Of a DNA stretch of 9,564 nt, positions 1-6,107 are shown piece by piece (position 1 is the stretch's first letter; the number at the start of each line of letters is the position of its first letter). A program made the translations under genes and the position numbers. The stretch is from JARLFX01 sp036404255. GTDB taxonomy: Bacteria; Acidobacteriota; Terriglobia; Terriglobales; Acidobacteriaceae. Below the pieces are notes generated by a model. That model was not told the DNA's origin, ran no database searches, and saw only the letters and a program-made list of their open reading frames with translations. The stretch covers positions 1-9,564 of the forward strand of contig DASWOP010000306.1 in assembly GCA_036404255.1 (NCBI GenBank). Reading direction: 5' to 3'.

Positions 1-1
1 C

Positions 2-889
2 CGCGATCTGCCCCAGCGCTACGCCGAGTTCGGCAACGTCTACCGCTACGAGCGCTCCGGCACCATGCACGGCCTGCTGCGCGTCCGCGGCTTCACGCAG
101 GACGACGCCCACATCTTCTGCACCCCCGAACAGATCTCCGGCGAAGTCAGCGCCTGCCTTGACTTCGCAGAAGCCGTCCTCAAGACCTTTGGCTTCAAGG
201 AGTACCGCGTCGAGCTCTCCACCCGCGACCCCAAGAAGGCCGGTGATTTCTTCGGCACCGCCGAAGACTGGGCCAACGCCGAGGGTGCGCTCAAAGACGT
301 GCTCACCCAGCGCGGCGCCCCCTTCAACACCTTCCCCGGCGAAGCCGCCTTCTACGGCCCCAAGATCGACGTCAAACTCGTCGACGTGCTTGGACGCCTG
401 TGGCAGCTCTCCACCGTGCAGTTTGATTTCAACCTGCCTGCGCGCTTCGAACTCGAATACACCGGCGAAGACGGCGAGAAGCATCAGCCCGTCATGGTCC
501 ACCGCGCCCTCTTCGGCTCCGTGGAGCGCTTCTTCGGTGTGCTCATCGAGCACTACGCCGGCGCATTCCCCATGTGGCTCGCCCCGGTCCAGGTTGGCAT
601 CGTGCCCATCAGCGAAAAGCATCTCGACTACGCGGAAAAGGTGAAGGCAAAGCTCGAAGCCGCCGGCATCCGCGTAGAACTGGACGCGCGCAACGAGAAG
701 ATGAACGCCAAGATCCGCGAATTCACCCTGCAAAAGGTCCCCTTCGTCCTGGTCATGGGCGACAAAGAAGCCGCCGCCGAGTCCGTCAGCGTCCGCACCC
801 GCGGCAAAGGCGACGAAGGCAGCACCCCCCTCGCAGACTTCATCGCCCGCGCCCAGAAGCTCATCGCAGAGAATGCGGTCGAGCTATAA
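2..889 (+). CDS. thrS: Threonyl-tRNA synthetase, C-terminal 295 residues (5' end outside window)
   Basis: This enzyme charges tRNA-Thr with threonine in the cytoplasm. The reading frame is open from base 2, so the editing and N-terminal domains lie outside the window. Visible family signatures are the motif 2 region (YRYERSGTMHGLLRVRGFTQ, about residues 15-34 of the fragment), followed by DDAHIFC with a histidine at a position used for zinc/substrate binding in the family. Motif 3 reads VHRALFGSVERFFGVLIEHY. The C-terminal anticodon-binding domain starts near PMWLAPVQVGIVPIS and includes the typical stretch LDARNEKMNAKIREFTLQKV. The gene ends with TAA at 887-889 at a normal place for the family. 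It is GC-rich with strong third-position C/G use, the native codon style of this genome. It is not followed by infC as in many bacteria; a repeat-rich gap comes next. Confidence 0.98.
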   Translation, partial: RDLPQRYAEFGNVYRYERSGTMHGLLRVRGFTQDDAHIFCTPEQISGEVSACLDFAEAVLKTFGFKEYRVELSTRDPKKAGDFFGTAEDWANAEGALKDVLTQRGAPFNTFPGEAAFYGPKIDVKLVDVLGRLWQLSTVQFDFNLPARFELEYTGEDGEKHQPVMVHRALFGSVERFFGVLIEHYAGAFPMWLAPVQVGIVPISEKHLDYAEKVKAKLEAAGIRVELDARNEKMNAKIREFTLQKVPFVLVMGDKEAAAESVSVRTRGKGDEGSTPLADFIARAQKLIAENAVEL

Positions 890-900
890 CCAATTTATTT

Positions 901-937
901 GTCATTCTGAGCGCGCTTCTGCGCGAAGAATCTGCTT
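901..937. repeat. Dispersed intergenic repeat, copy 1
   Basis: The unit begins GTCATTCTGAGCG and ends GCGAAGAATCTGCTT (923-937). Its centre CGCGC-TTCT-GCGCG forms a small hairpin, and the flanks TTCT/AAGAA extend the imperfect dyad. The 15 bases at 923-937 recur exactly at 7721-7735. From memory, this is a common palindromic intergenic repeat in Acidobacteriia genomes. Confidence 0.65.
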
Positions 938-975
938 CTCTACCGCATTGCTGACATCACCACGGAGCCGGGTGC

Positions 976-1008
976 CCCATCCTTTGCAGCCCCATCGCAA
1001 AGGGTGGG
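976..1008. repeat. Hairpin repeat, 12-bp stem
   Basis: The left arm CCCATCCTTTGC (976-987) pairs with the right arm GCAAAGGGTGGG (997-1008) across a 9-base loop. The one non-Watson-Crick position is a G-U pair if transcribed. No T-run follows, so it is not a standard intrinsic terminator. It lies 87 bases after the thrS stop and could still act as a 3' stability or attenuation structure. The 'CCCATCC...GGGTGGG' form resembles a widespread acidobacterial intergenic repeat (recall, not checked). Confidence 0.6.
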
Positions 1009-1055
1009 AATCGTCGCAGAGCGGCGACCGCTCTTGCTGTTGCTCGTTTTATGTC

Positions 1056-1094
1056 GTCATCCTGAGTTAGCGCAGCGAGTCGAAGGACTCTCAG
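1056..1094. repeat. Dispersed intergenic repeat, copy 2 (variant)
   Basis: The sequence starts GTCATCCTGAG and contains AGCGAGTCGAAGGA. It shares the layout GTCATYCTGAG...CGAAGRA with the copy at 901-937. It is a diverged member of the same repeat class, with complementary ends TCCT/AGGA. Confidence 0.5.
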
Positions 1095-1306
1095 ATTTTC
1101 CTTTGCTTTGACCGTGTGTGGCGGGAAGGGGATAAGTATGCTGTCCCGTATTACCCGTTCACTTCTCTGTACCTCAGTCCGACCGCAACCATCCCCCCCT
1201 TGCCATTCAGCAATCGTTGAACGAAGCCGTCGAAGGGGAGGCGCGAATCATCGCGCGTCCTACCTCGCCGTTGCTTTTTCAACATCCAATCTAATTTGCA
1301 TTTAGA

Positions 1307-2089
1307 ATGAACAGCCAAATGGCAGATGACAAGATGGAACGGCGCAAGTGGACCCGCAGCGAACTCATTATTGCGTTTAATTTGTATTGCAGAATTCCGT
1401 TTGGCCGAATTCATAATAAAAATCCCGAAATCATAGTCCTTGCAAAGGCACTTGGTCGAACACCATCAGCACTTTCATGGAAACTAGCTAACTTTGCGCG
1501 ATTTGATCCAGTGTTAAAGAAAAGAGATATTAGTGGTGCCAAACATGGAGGAAAATTAGAAGAAGAAATATGGGACGAATTTAATCGAAATTGGGAAAAA
1601 CTATCGTTTGAAAGCGAGCGGCTCAGATTGGAGTTGGAAGGTAGTAGCTTACCTGTCGAACAGAAAGCATTATTTCCAGAAGGTATCCAGCGTGAAGCGA
1701 TAGTGCAAGTTCGAGTGAATCAGGGTTTTTTCCGATCCGCGATTCTGGCTGCCTATGATAGTAAATGTTGTATCACCGGCTTATCAGTTGCAGAATTGCT
1801 TTGTGCGAGCCATATTGTTCCTTGGAGCATCGACTCAAAAAATAGAACGAACCCTCAGAATGGTCTTTGTTTGAATGCGATTCATGATCGTGCTTTTGAT
1901 CGAGGTCTGCTTACGATAACCTCCGACTATAGGGTGCGAGTGTCGCCTTTACTCACAAAGGTGAAAGATGATGGCGTAAAATCCCTAATTCTTCCCTACG
2001 ACGGACGTTCTATAAATTTGCCAGCACGTTTTCAGCCAGATGCGTCATTTTTGGATTATCACAACAAACATATCTATCACGAACGCTAA
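1307..2089 (+). CDS. HNH endonuclease, probable restriction/defence nuclease
   Basis: This is a 260-residue protein predicted to cut DNA. The C-terminal half (about 130-205) matches the HNH_2-type nuclease pattern: FRSAILAAYDSKCCITG, then ASHIVPW with H169, then NPQNGLCLNAIHDRAFDRG with N185, N190 and H193. The N-terminal part (about 12-70, WTRSELIIAFNLYCRIPFG and RTPSALSWKLANFARFDP) looks like a helix-turn-helix/SANT-like DNA-recognition module, as found in several HNH restriction-type proteins. The start is uncertain: ATGs at 1307, 1319 and 1334 all lack a clear Shine-Dalgarno; 1307 is given as the longest. The gene is AT-rich (about 40-45% GC by eye) next to GC-rich thrS, which suggests transfer. 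It is followed after 12 bases by the 145-residue gene and then vsr. Family assignment is confident; a restriction role is inferred. Confidence 0.85.
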   Translation: MNSQMADDKMERRKWTRSELIIAFNLYCRIPFGRIHNKNPEIIVLAKALGRTPSALSWKLANFARFDPVLKKRDISGAKHGGKLEEEIWDEFNRNWEKLSFESERLRLELEGSSLPVEQKALFPEGIQREAIVQVRVNQGFFRSAILAAYDSKCCITGLSVAELLCASHIVPWSIDSKNRTNPQNGLCLNAIHDRAFDRGLLTITSDYRVRVSPLLTKVKDDGVKSLILPYDGRSINLPARFQPDASFLDYHNKHIYHER

Positions 2090-2101
2090 GACGGTAAGCC
2101 T

Positions 2102-2539
2102 ATGTCAGAGAAACTAATATTAGAATTCTACGGTTCTGATATCTCACAGCAACCCGTGGCGTGCATTCTTGCGCGTTGGGGTGGCGACAATCCATCTAGT
2201 GCGGCTACCACGCTGGCAGATTTCTTCAGCGCAATAAGGAACTTGTCTAACCCGCGATTTGAGGATGCTGGATTGCTTGCAGCGCGATTTGTCTCATGGC
2301 AAGGTCAAAAGGATTCAGGTGAACAATCCTACGACTTCATTGACGTATGTCTCATCCGAACCCAAGAGGCTTATGACTATCAAGTCGTCCGTATTTATAC
2401 GGATGGCGAGTTTTGTCCAAGGGTTGAATTTGTTCAAGATCAGTACACAATTAAAGAAGAACTAGAGCAAGCCGCGATCATAATGGGCGAATGTCGGCGG
2501 GTAATTAATGGACAGCCTACTTGTTTCCGCCTTCCTTGA
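2102..2539 (+). CDS. Uncharacterised 145-residue protein between HNH endonuclease and Vsr
   Basis: I do not recognise this protein. It is soluble-looking, acidic overall, without signal peptide or membrane segment. The N-terminus (LILEFYGSDIS, ACILARWGGD) suggests beta strands. A helical part follows (TTLADFFSAIRNLSNPRFEDAGLLAARFVSWQ, about 37-68), then alternating strands (FIDVCLIRT, QVVRIYTDG, PRVEFVQD) and a final helix (KEELEQAAIIMGE). It has base composition like the HNH gene, begins 12 bases after it, and its last 32 bases overlap vsr, so the three genes are probably co-transcribed. The ribosome site is weak (GGTAAG just upstream). It could be an accessory or controller of the nuclease, but that rests on position only. 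Confidence 0.8.
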   Translation: MSEKLILEFYGSDISQQPVACILARWGGDNPSSAATTLADFFSAIRNLSNPRFEDAGLLAARFVSWQGQKDSGEQSYDFIDVCLIRTQEAYDYQVVRIYTDGEFCPRVEFVQDQYTIKEELEQAAIIMGECRRVINGQPTCFRLP

Positions 2540-2918
2540 GGCCTCCTTCTTCCAGCCATTCAAGGGTAGCAACACAAAGCCTGAACTGCGCGTACGCTCG
2601 CTTCTTCATACGCTGGGCTTCAGATTTCGCCTGCACAGAAAAGACCTGCCCGGCAGGCCCGATGTGGTTCTGCCGAAATACCGGACGGTGATCTTTATTC
2701 ATGGTTGTTTCTGGCATTGCCACGACTGCAGGTGGGGGATTGTGGTTCCCAAAACCCGCCCGGAATTCTGGGCGGAAAAGCGGCACAGCACCACGGAGCG
2801 AGATGCCCGCAACATCGCCGCCTTGCAAGCGGTTGGCTGGAAGGTCCTTGTGATCTGGGAATGCCAAACACGCTCTGACGAGGAACTCCGCAGCATACTT
2901 ACTTCAGAACTGTGCTAA
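2508..2918 (+). CDS. vsr: Very short patch repair (Vsr-like) mismatch endonuclease
   Basis: Vsr nicks DNA 5' of the T in T:G mismatches that arise by deamination of 5-methylcytosine. This 136-residue protein keeps the core residues of E. coli Vsr (alignment from memory): E26 (E25), D52 in PGRPD (D51), H65 and H70 in HGCFWHCHDC (H64, H69), the zinc ligands C67, H72, C74 and C119 (C66, H71, C73, C117), the intercalating aromatics F68, W69 and W88, and D99. The first ~20 residues (MDSLLVSAFLEASFFQ) do not match the usual RSxNMxxI segment; Phe stands where Met14 should be. An in-frame TAA at 2502-2504 fixes the ATG at 2508 as the earliest start, preceded by GGCGGG. Its GC content is higher than that of the two genes before it. 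No methyltransferase partner is present here. Confidence 0.92.
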   Translation: MDSLLVSAFLEASFFQPFKGSNTKPELRVRSLLHTLGFRFRLHRKDLPGRPDVVLPKYRTVIFIHGCFWHCHDCRWGIVVPKTRPEFWAEKRHSTTERDARNIAALQAVGWKVLVIWECQTRSDEELRSILTSELC

Positions 2919-2987
2919 CTAGCTCATCCTCTTCCTCCAGGTTCCACCTTCTTCCCACCCACCATTCTCAGCGGTATCATTCTCCCC

Positions 2988-3473
2988 ATGAAAACCCTCA
3001 CCCGCCGCGACCTCTGTGCCACTCTCCCCGCCCTCGGCCTCTTCGTCTCCGTCCTCGCCGAAGGCCAGACCCGCGTAGCCGACCCCGTGAAAGCCCTCAC
3101 CGCCGGCCCCGAGACCATCCCTCCGCACTCACGCAGCTTCTCGTATGACAATCTCCCCAGCTTCCAGAATCCCAGCGGAGCCATCACCCGCACCGTCATG
3201 CAGGGCACACTGCCCACCGGCGAATTCGTCGAGATCCACGAAACCACGCTGCAGCCCGGCCAGATGCCGCACCCGCCGCACCGCCATCGCCACTCCGAGT
3301 GGATACTCCTCCGTGAAGGCACCCTGGAGTTCGAACTGGAAGACCACAAGGAGCCCATCGGCCCCGGCGGCATCACCTACGCCTCCTCCGGCGAGCTCCA
3401 CGGCCTCAAAAACATCGGCACCACGCCTGCACTCTACTTCGTCTTCGCCGTCGGCAAACAGGTTGCCATGTAG
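2988..3473 (+). CDS. Cupin-domain protein with Tat signal peptide
   Basis: This 161-residue protein starts with a twin-arginine export signal (TRRDLC at residues 5-10, then the hydrophobic stretch ATLPALGLFVSVLA) and is probably periplasmic after cleavage near residue 24-27. The mature part is a single small beta-barrel cupin. Motif 1 is visible as H98, H100 and E104 followed by G111; motif 2 as G135, H138 and N142. These would bind one metal ion. Substrate and reaction cannot be told from sequence. The preceding 69 bases are very pyrimidine-rich and contain no clear Shine-Dalgarno, so initiation may be weak or leaderless. Composition is GC-rich again, so native sequence resumes here after the vsr gene. 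Confidence 0.88.
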   Translation: MKTLTRRDLCATLPALGLFVSVLAEGQTRVADPVKALTAGPETIPPHSRSFSYDNLPSFQNPSGAITRTVMQGTLPTGEFVEIHETTLQPGQMPHPPHRHRHSEWILLREGTLEFELEDHKEPIGPGGITYASSGELHGLKNIGTTPALYFVFAVGKQVAM

Positions 3474-3698
3474 TGGCCGCGCCCCCATACCCTCGCAAGC
3501 TCCCATTGCACAAATGCCCGTGAAGGTCCGTGTAGCCCGTCATATTCACCGTCATAGACCCGTGAAATGCGCATAGGCTCACACGGTGCAGAACCGGAAG
3601 ACAGGCGTCTCTTCTCCGCGAATCATCATCCAAGGAACAGAGGCTATGTTCATGAAAGCAATGGTGATACACCAGTAATCTCAGCGCAACAGCTTTTT
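3474..3698. other. Intergenic region between convergent genes, no gene seen
   Basis: The cupin gene (plus) and the SPFH gene (minus) converge on these 225 bases. I see no strong terminator. Minor structure: the heptamer CGTCATA occurs twice (3539-3545 and 3550-3556), and AGAC/GTCT arms around 3601 give a weak hairpin. At the end of the SPFH gene, CAGCT-TTTTTT-AGCTG (3690-3705) is a short inverted repeat with a six-base loop. Confidence 0.5.
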
Positions 3699-4652
3699 TT
3701 AGCTGCCCGGTTGAGCCGCAATCGGCGGACGCGGCGATTGCGGGATATGTCCCGTCGCCGCGCCGCGCAGCCCGGCCAGAATTTGCGCCATATAGTCATT
3801 CGCCGCGCCAGGATTGCTGGGCAGAAAGATCGTGCTGCTCCCCGCCTTCGTGCCGACCTCCTTCAGCGTGTCGAAGTACTGCGTGATCAGCACCAGCGCC
3901 ATCACGTCTTCCGCCGTCGCTCCCGGCACCGACTCGCGGAAGTGCTCGATCGACCCGCGCAGCCCATCCACAATCGCCTGCCGTTCCGCTGCAATGCCTT
4001 TGCCCTGTAGCGCCTTTGCCTCTGCCTCCGCCTCGGCCTGTTTCACCTTCAGGATCTTCTCCGCCTCGCCGCGCGCCTGTGCCGCAACCTGTGCCCGCTG
4101 TGCTGCGTTGATGTCGTTCATGGCGGTCTTCACCTTTTCGTCCGGCACCAGGTCCGTGACCAGCGCGGTCAGTATGTTGAAGCCGAAGTCCCGCATCGTC
4201 GCGTCCAGCTCCGTCTTCACCGCGACCGAGATCGACGCCATCTGTTCGAACGTCTCATCCAGCGTCAGCTTCGGCACATGCCCCAGGATGGAATTGAACA
4301 CGAAGCTCTCAATCTGTTTCTGCGGGCTGCTTAGTTTGTAGAAGCTCTCATAGATCTTGTCGTCCAGCACCTGGTACTGCACGCTCACGGGGATCTGCAC
4401 AAACACGTTGTCGCGCGTCTTGGTCTCCACCTGGAACTGCGCCTGGTTCACCTGCAGCCCCACAATATAGACGTGCTCGCAATACGGCAGCAGCACATGC
4501 AGCCCCGGCCGCACGATGCGGTTGAACTTGCCGAACCGCTCCACAATACCCGCGCTCGCCGTGCGCACGGTATAAAGCGTCTTCAGCAGCGTGACCAGAA
4601 AAGCAATTGCGACGATGGCGCCAACCACCAGCAGCAGCGTGTTCGTGTCCAT
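3699..4652 (-). CDS. SPFH/band-7 domain membrane protein (stomatin/prohibitin-like)
   Basis: SPFH proteins form membrane-anchored oligomeric scaffolds that organise membrane microdomains or control proteases. This 317-residue protein has one N-terminal transmembrane segment (about residues 5-24, TLLLVVGAIVAIAFLVTLL). The band-7 domain follows (about 28-190), with VERFGKFNRIVRPGLHVLLP and VQVPVSVQYQV-like strands (here QIPVSVQYQVLDDK). An Ala/Glu/Lys-rich helical region (about 180-225, RAQVAAQARGEAEKILKVKQ) is predicted coiled coil and typical for flotillin-like members. The tail is Pro/Gly-rich. The start was placed at MDTNTLLL because GGAG lies five bases upstream; a longer frame to 4688 adds 12 residues without a ribosome site. 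It diverges from the DUF2461 gene. No NfeD partner is visible in the window. Confidence 0.93.
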   Translation of the reverse strand: MDTNTLLLVVGAIVAIAFLVTLLKTLYTVRTASAGIVERFGKFNRIVRPGLHVLLPYCEHVYIVGLQVNQAQFQVETKTRDNVFVQIPVSVQYQVLDDKIYESFYKLSSPQKQIESFVFNSILGHVPKLTLDETFEQMASISVAVKTELDATMRDFGFNILTALVTDLVPDEKVKTAMNDINAAQRAQVAAQARGEAEKILKVKQAEAEAEAKALQGKGIAAERQAIVDGLRGSIEHFRESVPGATAEDVMALVLITQYFDTLKEVGTKAGSSTIFLPSNPGAANDYMAQILAGLRGAATGHIPQSPRPPIAAQPGS

Positions 4653-4704
4653 GATCTCTCCGTAAATTTCTTTCGGGTAAGCATACACGAGTAAAATTTC
4701 AAGG
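4653..4704. promoter_or_regulatory. Shared divergent promoter gap (SPFH / DUF2461)
   Basis: Only 52 AT-rich bases separate the two divergent start codons, so both promoters must lie in or overlap this gap. Clear -35/-10 pairs cannot be assigned by eye. The minus-strand ribosome site GGAGAG is in the left part. On the plus strand AAGG abuts the ATG at 4705 directly, which is too close for a good Shine-Dalgarno. Confidence 0.45.
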
Positions 4705-5400
4705 ATGGCAACTCACTTCTCCCCCAACGCACTTAAGTTCCTCCGCGGCCTGAAGCGCAACAACGACCGCATTTGGTTCGCCGAGCGCAAACCCATCTAC
4801 GAAGCCGAAATAAAGGCGCCGATGCTGGCCATCATCGCCGAACTCAATGAGCAGATACTCTCTTTCGCGCCGCTGCACGTGCGCCCGCCGCAGAAGGTCG
4901 CCATGCGCATCTACCGCGACATCCGTTTCTCGCCGGACAAGCGCCCCTACAAACGCAACGCCTCCGCGTGGTGGTCGCGCGACGGATTGGAGAAGACGAG
5001 CGGCGGCGGCTACTACTTTCACATCGGGCCAGAGGGTCTGGTGATCGCCGCCGGCGTCTACATGCCCGAGCGCGAGCAACTCCTCGCCATTCGCCGCCAC
5101 ATCGCCGAGCACCACGCCGAACTGCGCAGGCTGCTGGCCGCCAGAAAGCTGCGCAGCCTCATGTCCGAGTTCGAAGGCTCGCCGCTCACACGCGCCCCCA
5201 AGGGCTATCTGCCGGACCATCCTGCCATCGATCTGTTGTTGCCGCGGCAGTGGGGCTTCTCCGCCACGCTGCCGGTGGAGACAGCAACCACCCCAGCACT
5301 GCAGAAGGAGATCATCGCCAGATTCAAAGCAGCCGCTCCAGTCGTGGATTTTCTCAACACTCCGCTCGCTGCCGCGCTGCGCAAACGGCCGCTGTTTTAA
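4705..5400 (+). CDS. DUF2461 family protein (TIGR02453)
   Basis: This 231-residue protein belongs to the conserved DUF2461 family, whose biochemical role is unknown to me. Family hallmarks are FSPNALKFLRGLKRNNDRIW at residues 5-24, RIYRDIRFSPDKRPYK at 68-83, GGYYFHIGPEGLVIAAGVYMP at about 101-121, and the late stretch LPRQWGFSATLPVE. Length is normal for the family. The start fits the usual position of the FSP...LKFL motif, although AAGG sits immediately before the ATG. It is cytoplasmic with no signal or membrane segment. It stands alone: divergent from the SPFH gene and separated by about 300 bases from the HU gene. Confidence 0.93.
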   Translation: MATHFSPNALKFLRGLKRNNDRIWFAERKPIYEAEIKAPMLAIIAELNEQILSFAPLHVRPPQKVAMRIYRDIRFSPDKRPYKRNASAWWSRDGLEKTSGGGYYFHIGPEGLVIAAGVYMPEREQLLAIRRHIAEHHAELRRLLAARKLRSLMSEFEGSPLTRAPKGYLPDHPAIDLLLPRQWGFSATLPVETATTPALQKEIIARFKAAAPVVDFLNTPLAAALRKRPLF

Positions 5401-5425
5401 GAGGTGTATGTGCCCTAAATCGCAC

Positions 5426-5470
5426 AAAAACCCATGAAAACAGGTAAAAATTGGTAAAACCCTAAAAAAA
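5426..5470. promoter_or_regulatory. Five helically phased A-tracts (predicted curved DNA)
   Basis: A-runs occur at 5426-5430, 5437-5440, 5446-5450, 5456-5459 and 5464-5470. Their centres are spaced about 10.5, 9.5, 9.5 and 9.5 bases, close to one helical turn. Phased A-tracts of this kind cause intrinsic bending. The block lies just upstream of candidate -35 hexamers of the HU gene and in an otherwise GC-rich genome. It also contains the inverted pair ACAGGT (5440-5445) and ACCTGT (5470-5475). Confidence 0.7.
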
Positions 5471-5494
5471 CCTGTGGAAACTGCTGTTTTGCCG

Positions 5495-5550
5495 TTGACA
5501 AACTCTTGTAAAAGCCGCAAGGTTGACAGCGGTACAGTTCTCCGTACCCG
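5495..5550 (+). promoter_or_regulatory. Candidate promoter region of the HU gene with two TTGACA boxes
   Basis: TTGACA, the consensus -35 hexamer, occurs at 5495-5500 and again at 5523-5528. Neither has a good -10 hexamer at 16-18 bases (best at about 5545: TACCCG), so the true promoter is not proven. An inverted pair GGTAC (5531-5535) and GTACC (5544-5548) with an 8-base spacer follows the second box and could be an operator. Confidence 0.4.
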
Positions 5551-5567
5551 CATGAACATTGGCGATT

Positions 5568-5670
5568 CTCACCGTTCGGACATTCTCCGCCCGGCGGAAT
5601 GCGCGGTGAGTTTCCGGCGGGCTACGGTAGATGCACCGGAGTAGACCCGATGACGGCGGATGCCGTCATC
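5568..5670 (+). promoter_or_regulatory. Structured mRNA leader of the HU gene (two to three hairpins)
   Basis: Hairpin 1: outer stem CTCACCG (5568-5574) with CGGTGAG (5604-5610), inner stem CATTCTCCG (5581-5589) with CGGAATG (5595-5601, one bulged base), loop CCCGG. A possible hairpin 2 pairs TCCGG (5613-5617) with CCGGA (5636-5640). Hairpin 3: perfect 9-bp stem GATGACGGC (5649-5657) and GCCGTCATC (5662-5670) with loop GGAT, about 16 bases before the ribosome site. No T-run follows any of them, so they are not standard terminators. Translation or stability control is possible. Confidence 0.55.
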
Positions 5671-5699
5671 AAAATTTGAAATAAATGAAGGAGTACATC

Positions 5700-5996
5700 A
5701 TGGCAAAGGGATTGACCAAGACTCAGCTCGTCCGCCTCATGGCGGAGAAGCTCGAACTCACCAACAAGCAGGCAGCAGCCGGCCTCGAGCTGCTCGCTGA
5801 GACCGCCGTCAAGGAAACCAAGAAGGCCGGCGAGTTCACTATCCCCGGCATCGGCAAGCTGGTTAAGGCAGAGCGCAAGGCGCGCCTCGGCCGCAACCCC
5901 CAGACTGGTGAGACCATCAAGATCAAAGCGAAGACCGTCGTCAAGTTCCGCGTAGCCAAGGCTGCCAAGGACGCGATCGCCCCGCCGAAGAAGTAG
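5700..5996 (+). CDS. HU-family DNA-binding protein
   Basis: HU proteins are small dimeric nucleoid proteins that bind and bend DNA. This 98-residue protein has the family layout: N-terminal helices (KTQLVRLMAEKLELTNKQAA and LELLAETAVKETKKAG), then strands with FTIPGIGKLVKAERKAR. The flexible DNA-binding arm LGRNPQTGETIKI follows, and then VVKFRVAKAAKDAI. The last residues APPKK form a short basic tail. The start MAKGLTK was chosen because GAAGGAG lies seven bases upstream; an in-frame ATG at 5685 would swallow that site. The upstream region has phased A-tracts and a structured leader, so HU may control its own expression. A strong terminator follows at 6108-6145. It is a monocistronic gene. 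Confidence 0.96.
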   Translation: MAKGLTKTQLVRLMAEKLELTNKQAAAGLELLAETAVKETKKAGEFTIPGIGKLVKAERKARLGRNPQTGETIKIKAKTVVKFRVAKAAKDAIAPPKK

Positions 5997-6107
5997 TTTC
6001 GCCTCACCACTCGCTGCGGTGGTCACTTGTGAAGCCCTCTGCGGACGTTCGCGTCAAGGCGCGCATCATCCCAGAGAAACTTCGGCCCCACAGCGATGGC
6101 TTTACCC

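Larger units (their letters stand above)
890..1306. other. Repeat-rich intergenic region without a convincing gene
   Basis: These 417 bases separate thrS from the HNH gene. Two short open frames exist here (about 65 codons each, one overlapping the end of thrS), but they have no ribosome binding site or recognisable product and run through repeats. The stretch holds at least three hairpin-forming repeat units, listed separately. A further fragment around 1213-1245 (GTTGAACGAAGCCGTCGAAGG) resembles a degenerate copy of the same repeat class. The last 40 bases before the HNH gene turn AT-rich. Confidence 0.7.

Noticed and set aside
901..1094. CRISPR-like array from the clustered repeats
   Set aside because: Units differ in length and sequence and have no regular spacers; they are palindromic dispersed repeats.
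873..1305. Two 65-codon plus-strand open frames in the gap after thrS
   Set aside because: They run through palindromic repeats, have no ribosome site and no recognisable product; the first overlaps the end of thrS.
3690..3705. CAGCT-TTTTTT-AGCTG inverted repeat as a terminator of the SPFH gene
   Set aside because: Stem of only five pairs overlapping the stop codon, with no T-run on the minus strand after it.
3567..4010. Plus-strand Arg-rich open frame spanning the cupin/SPFH gap
   Set aside because: Most of it is antisense to SPFH, and its Arg-rich sequence is typical of a shadow frame.
3814..4341. Plus-strand open frame opposite the SPFH gene
   Set aside because: Ser/Ala/Cys-rich translation typical of an antisense frame; the minus-strand SPFH protein explains the region.
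4699..5559. Long minus-strand open frame (286 codons) opposite the DUF2461 gene
   Set aside because: It is antisense to a gene with clear family motifs, has low-complexity composition typical of GC-rich shadow frames and no recognisable domain.
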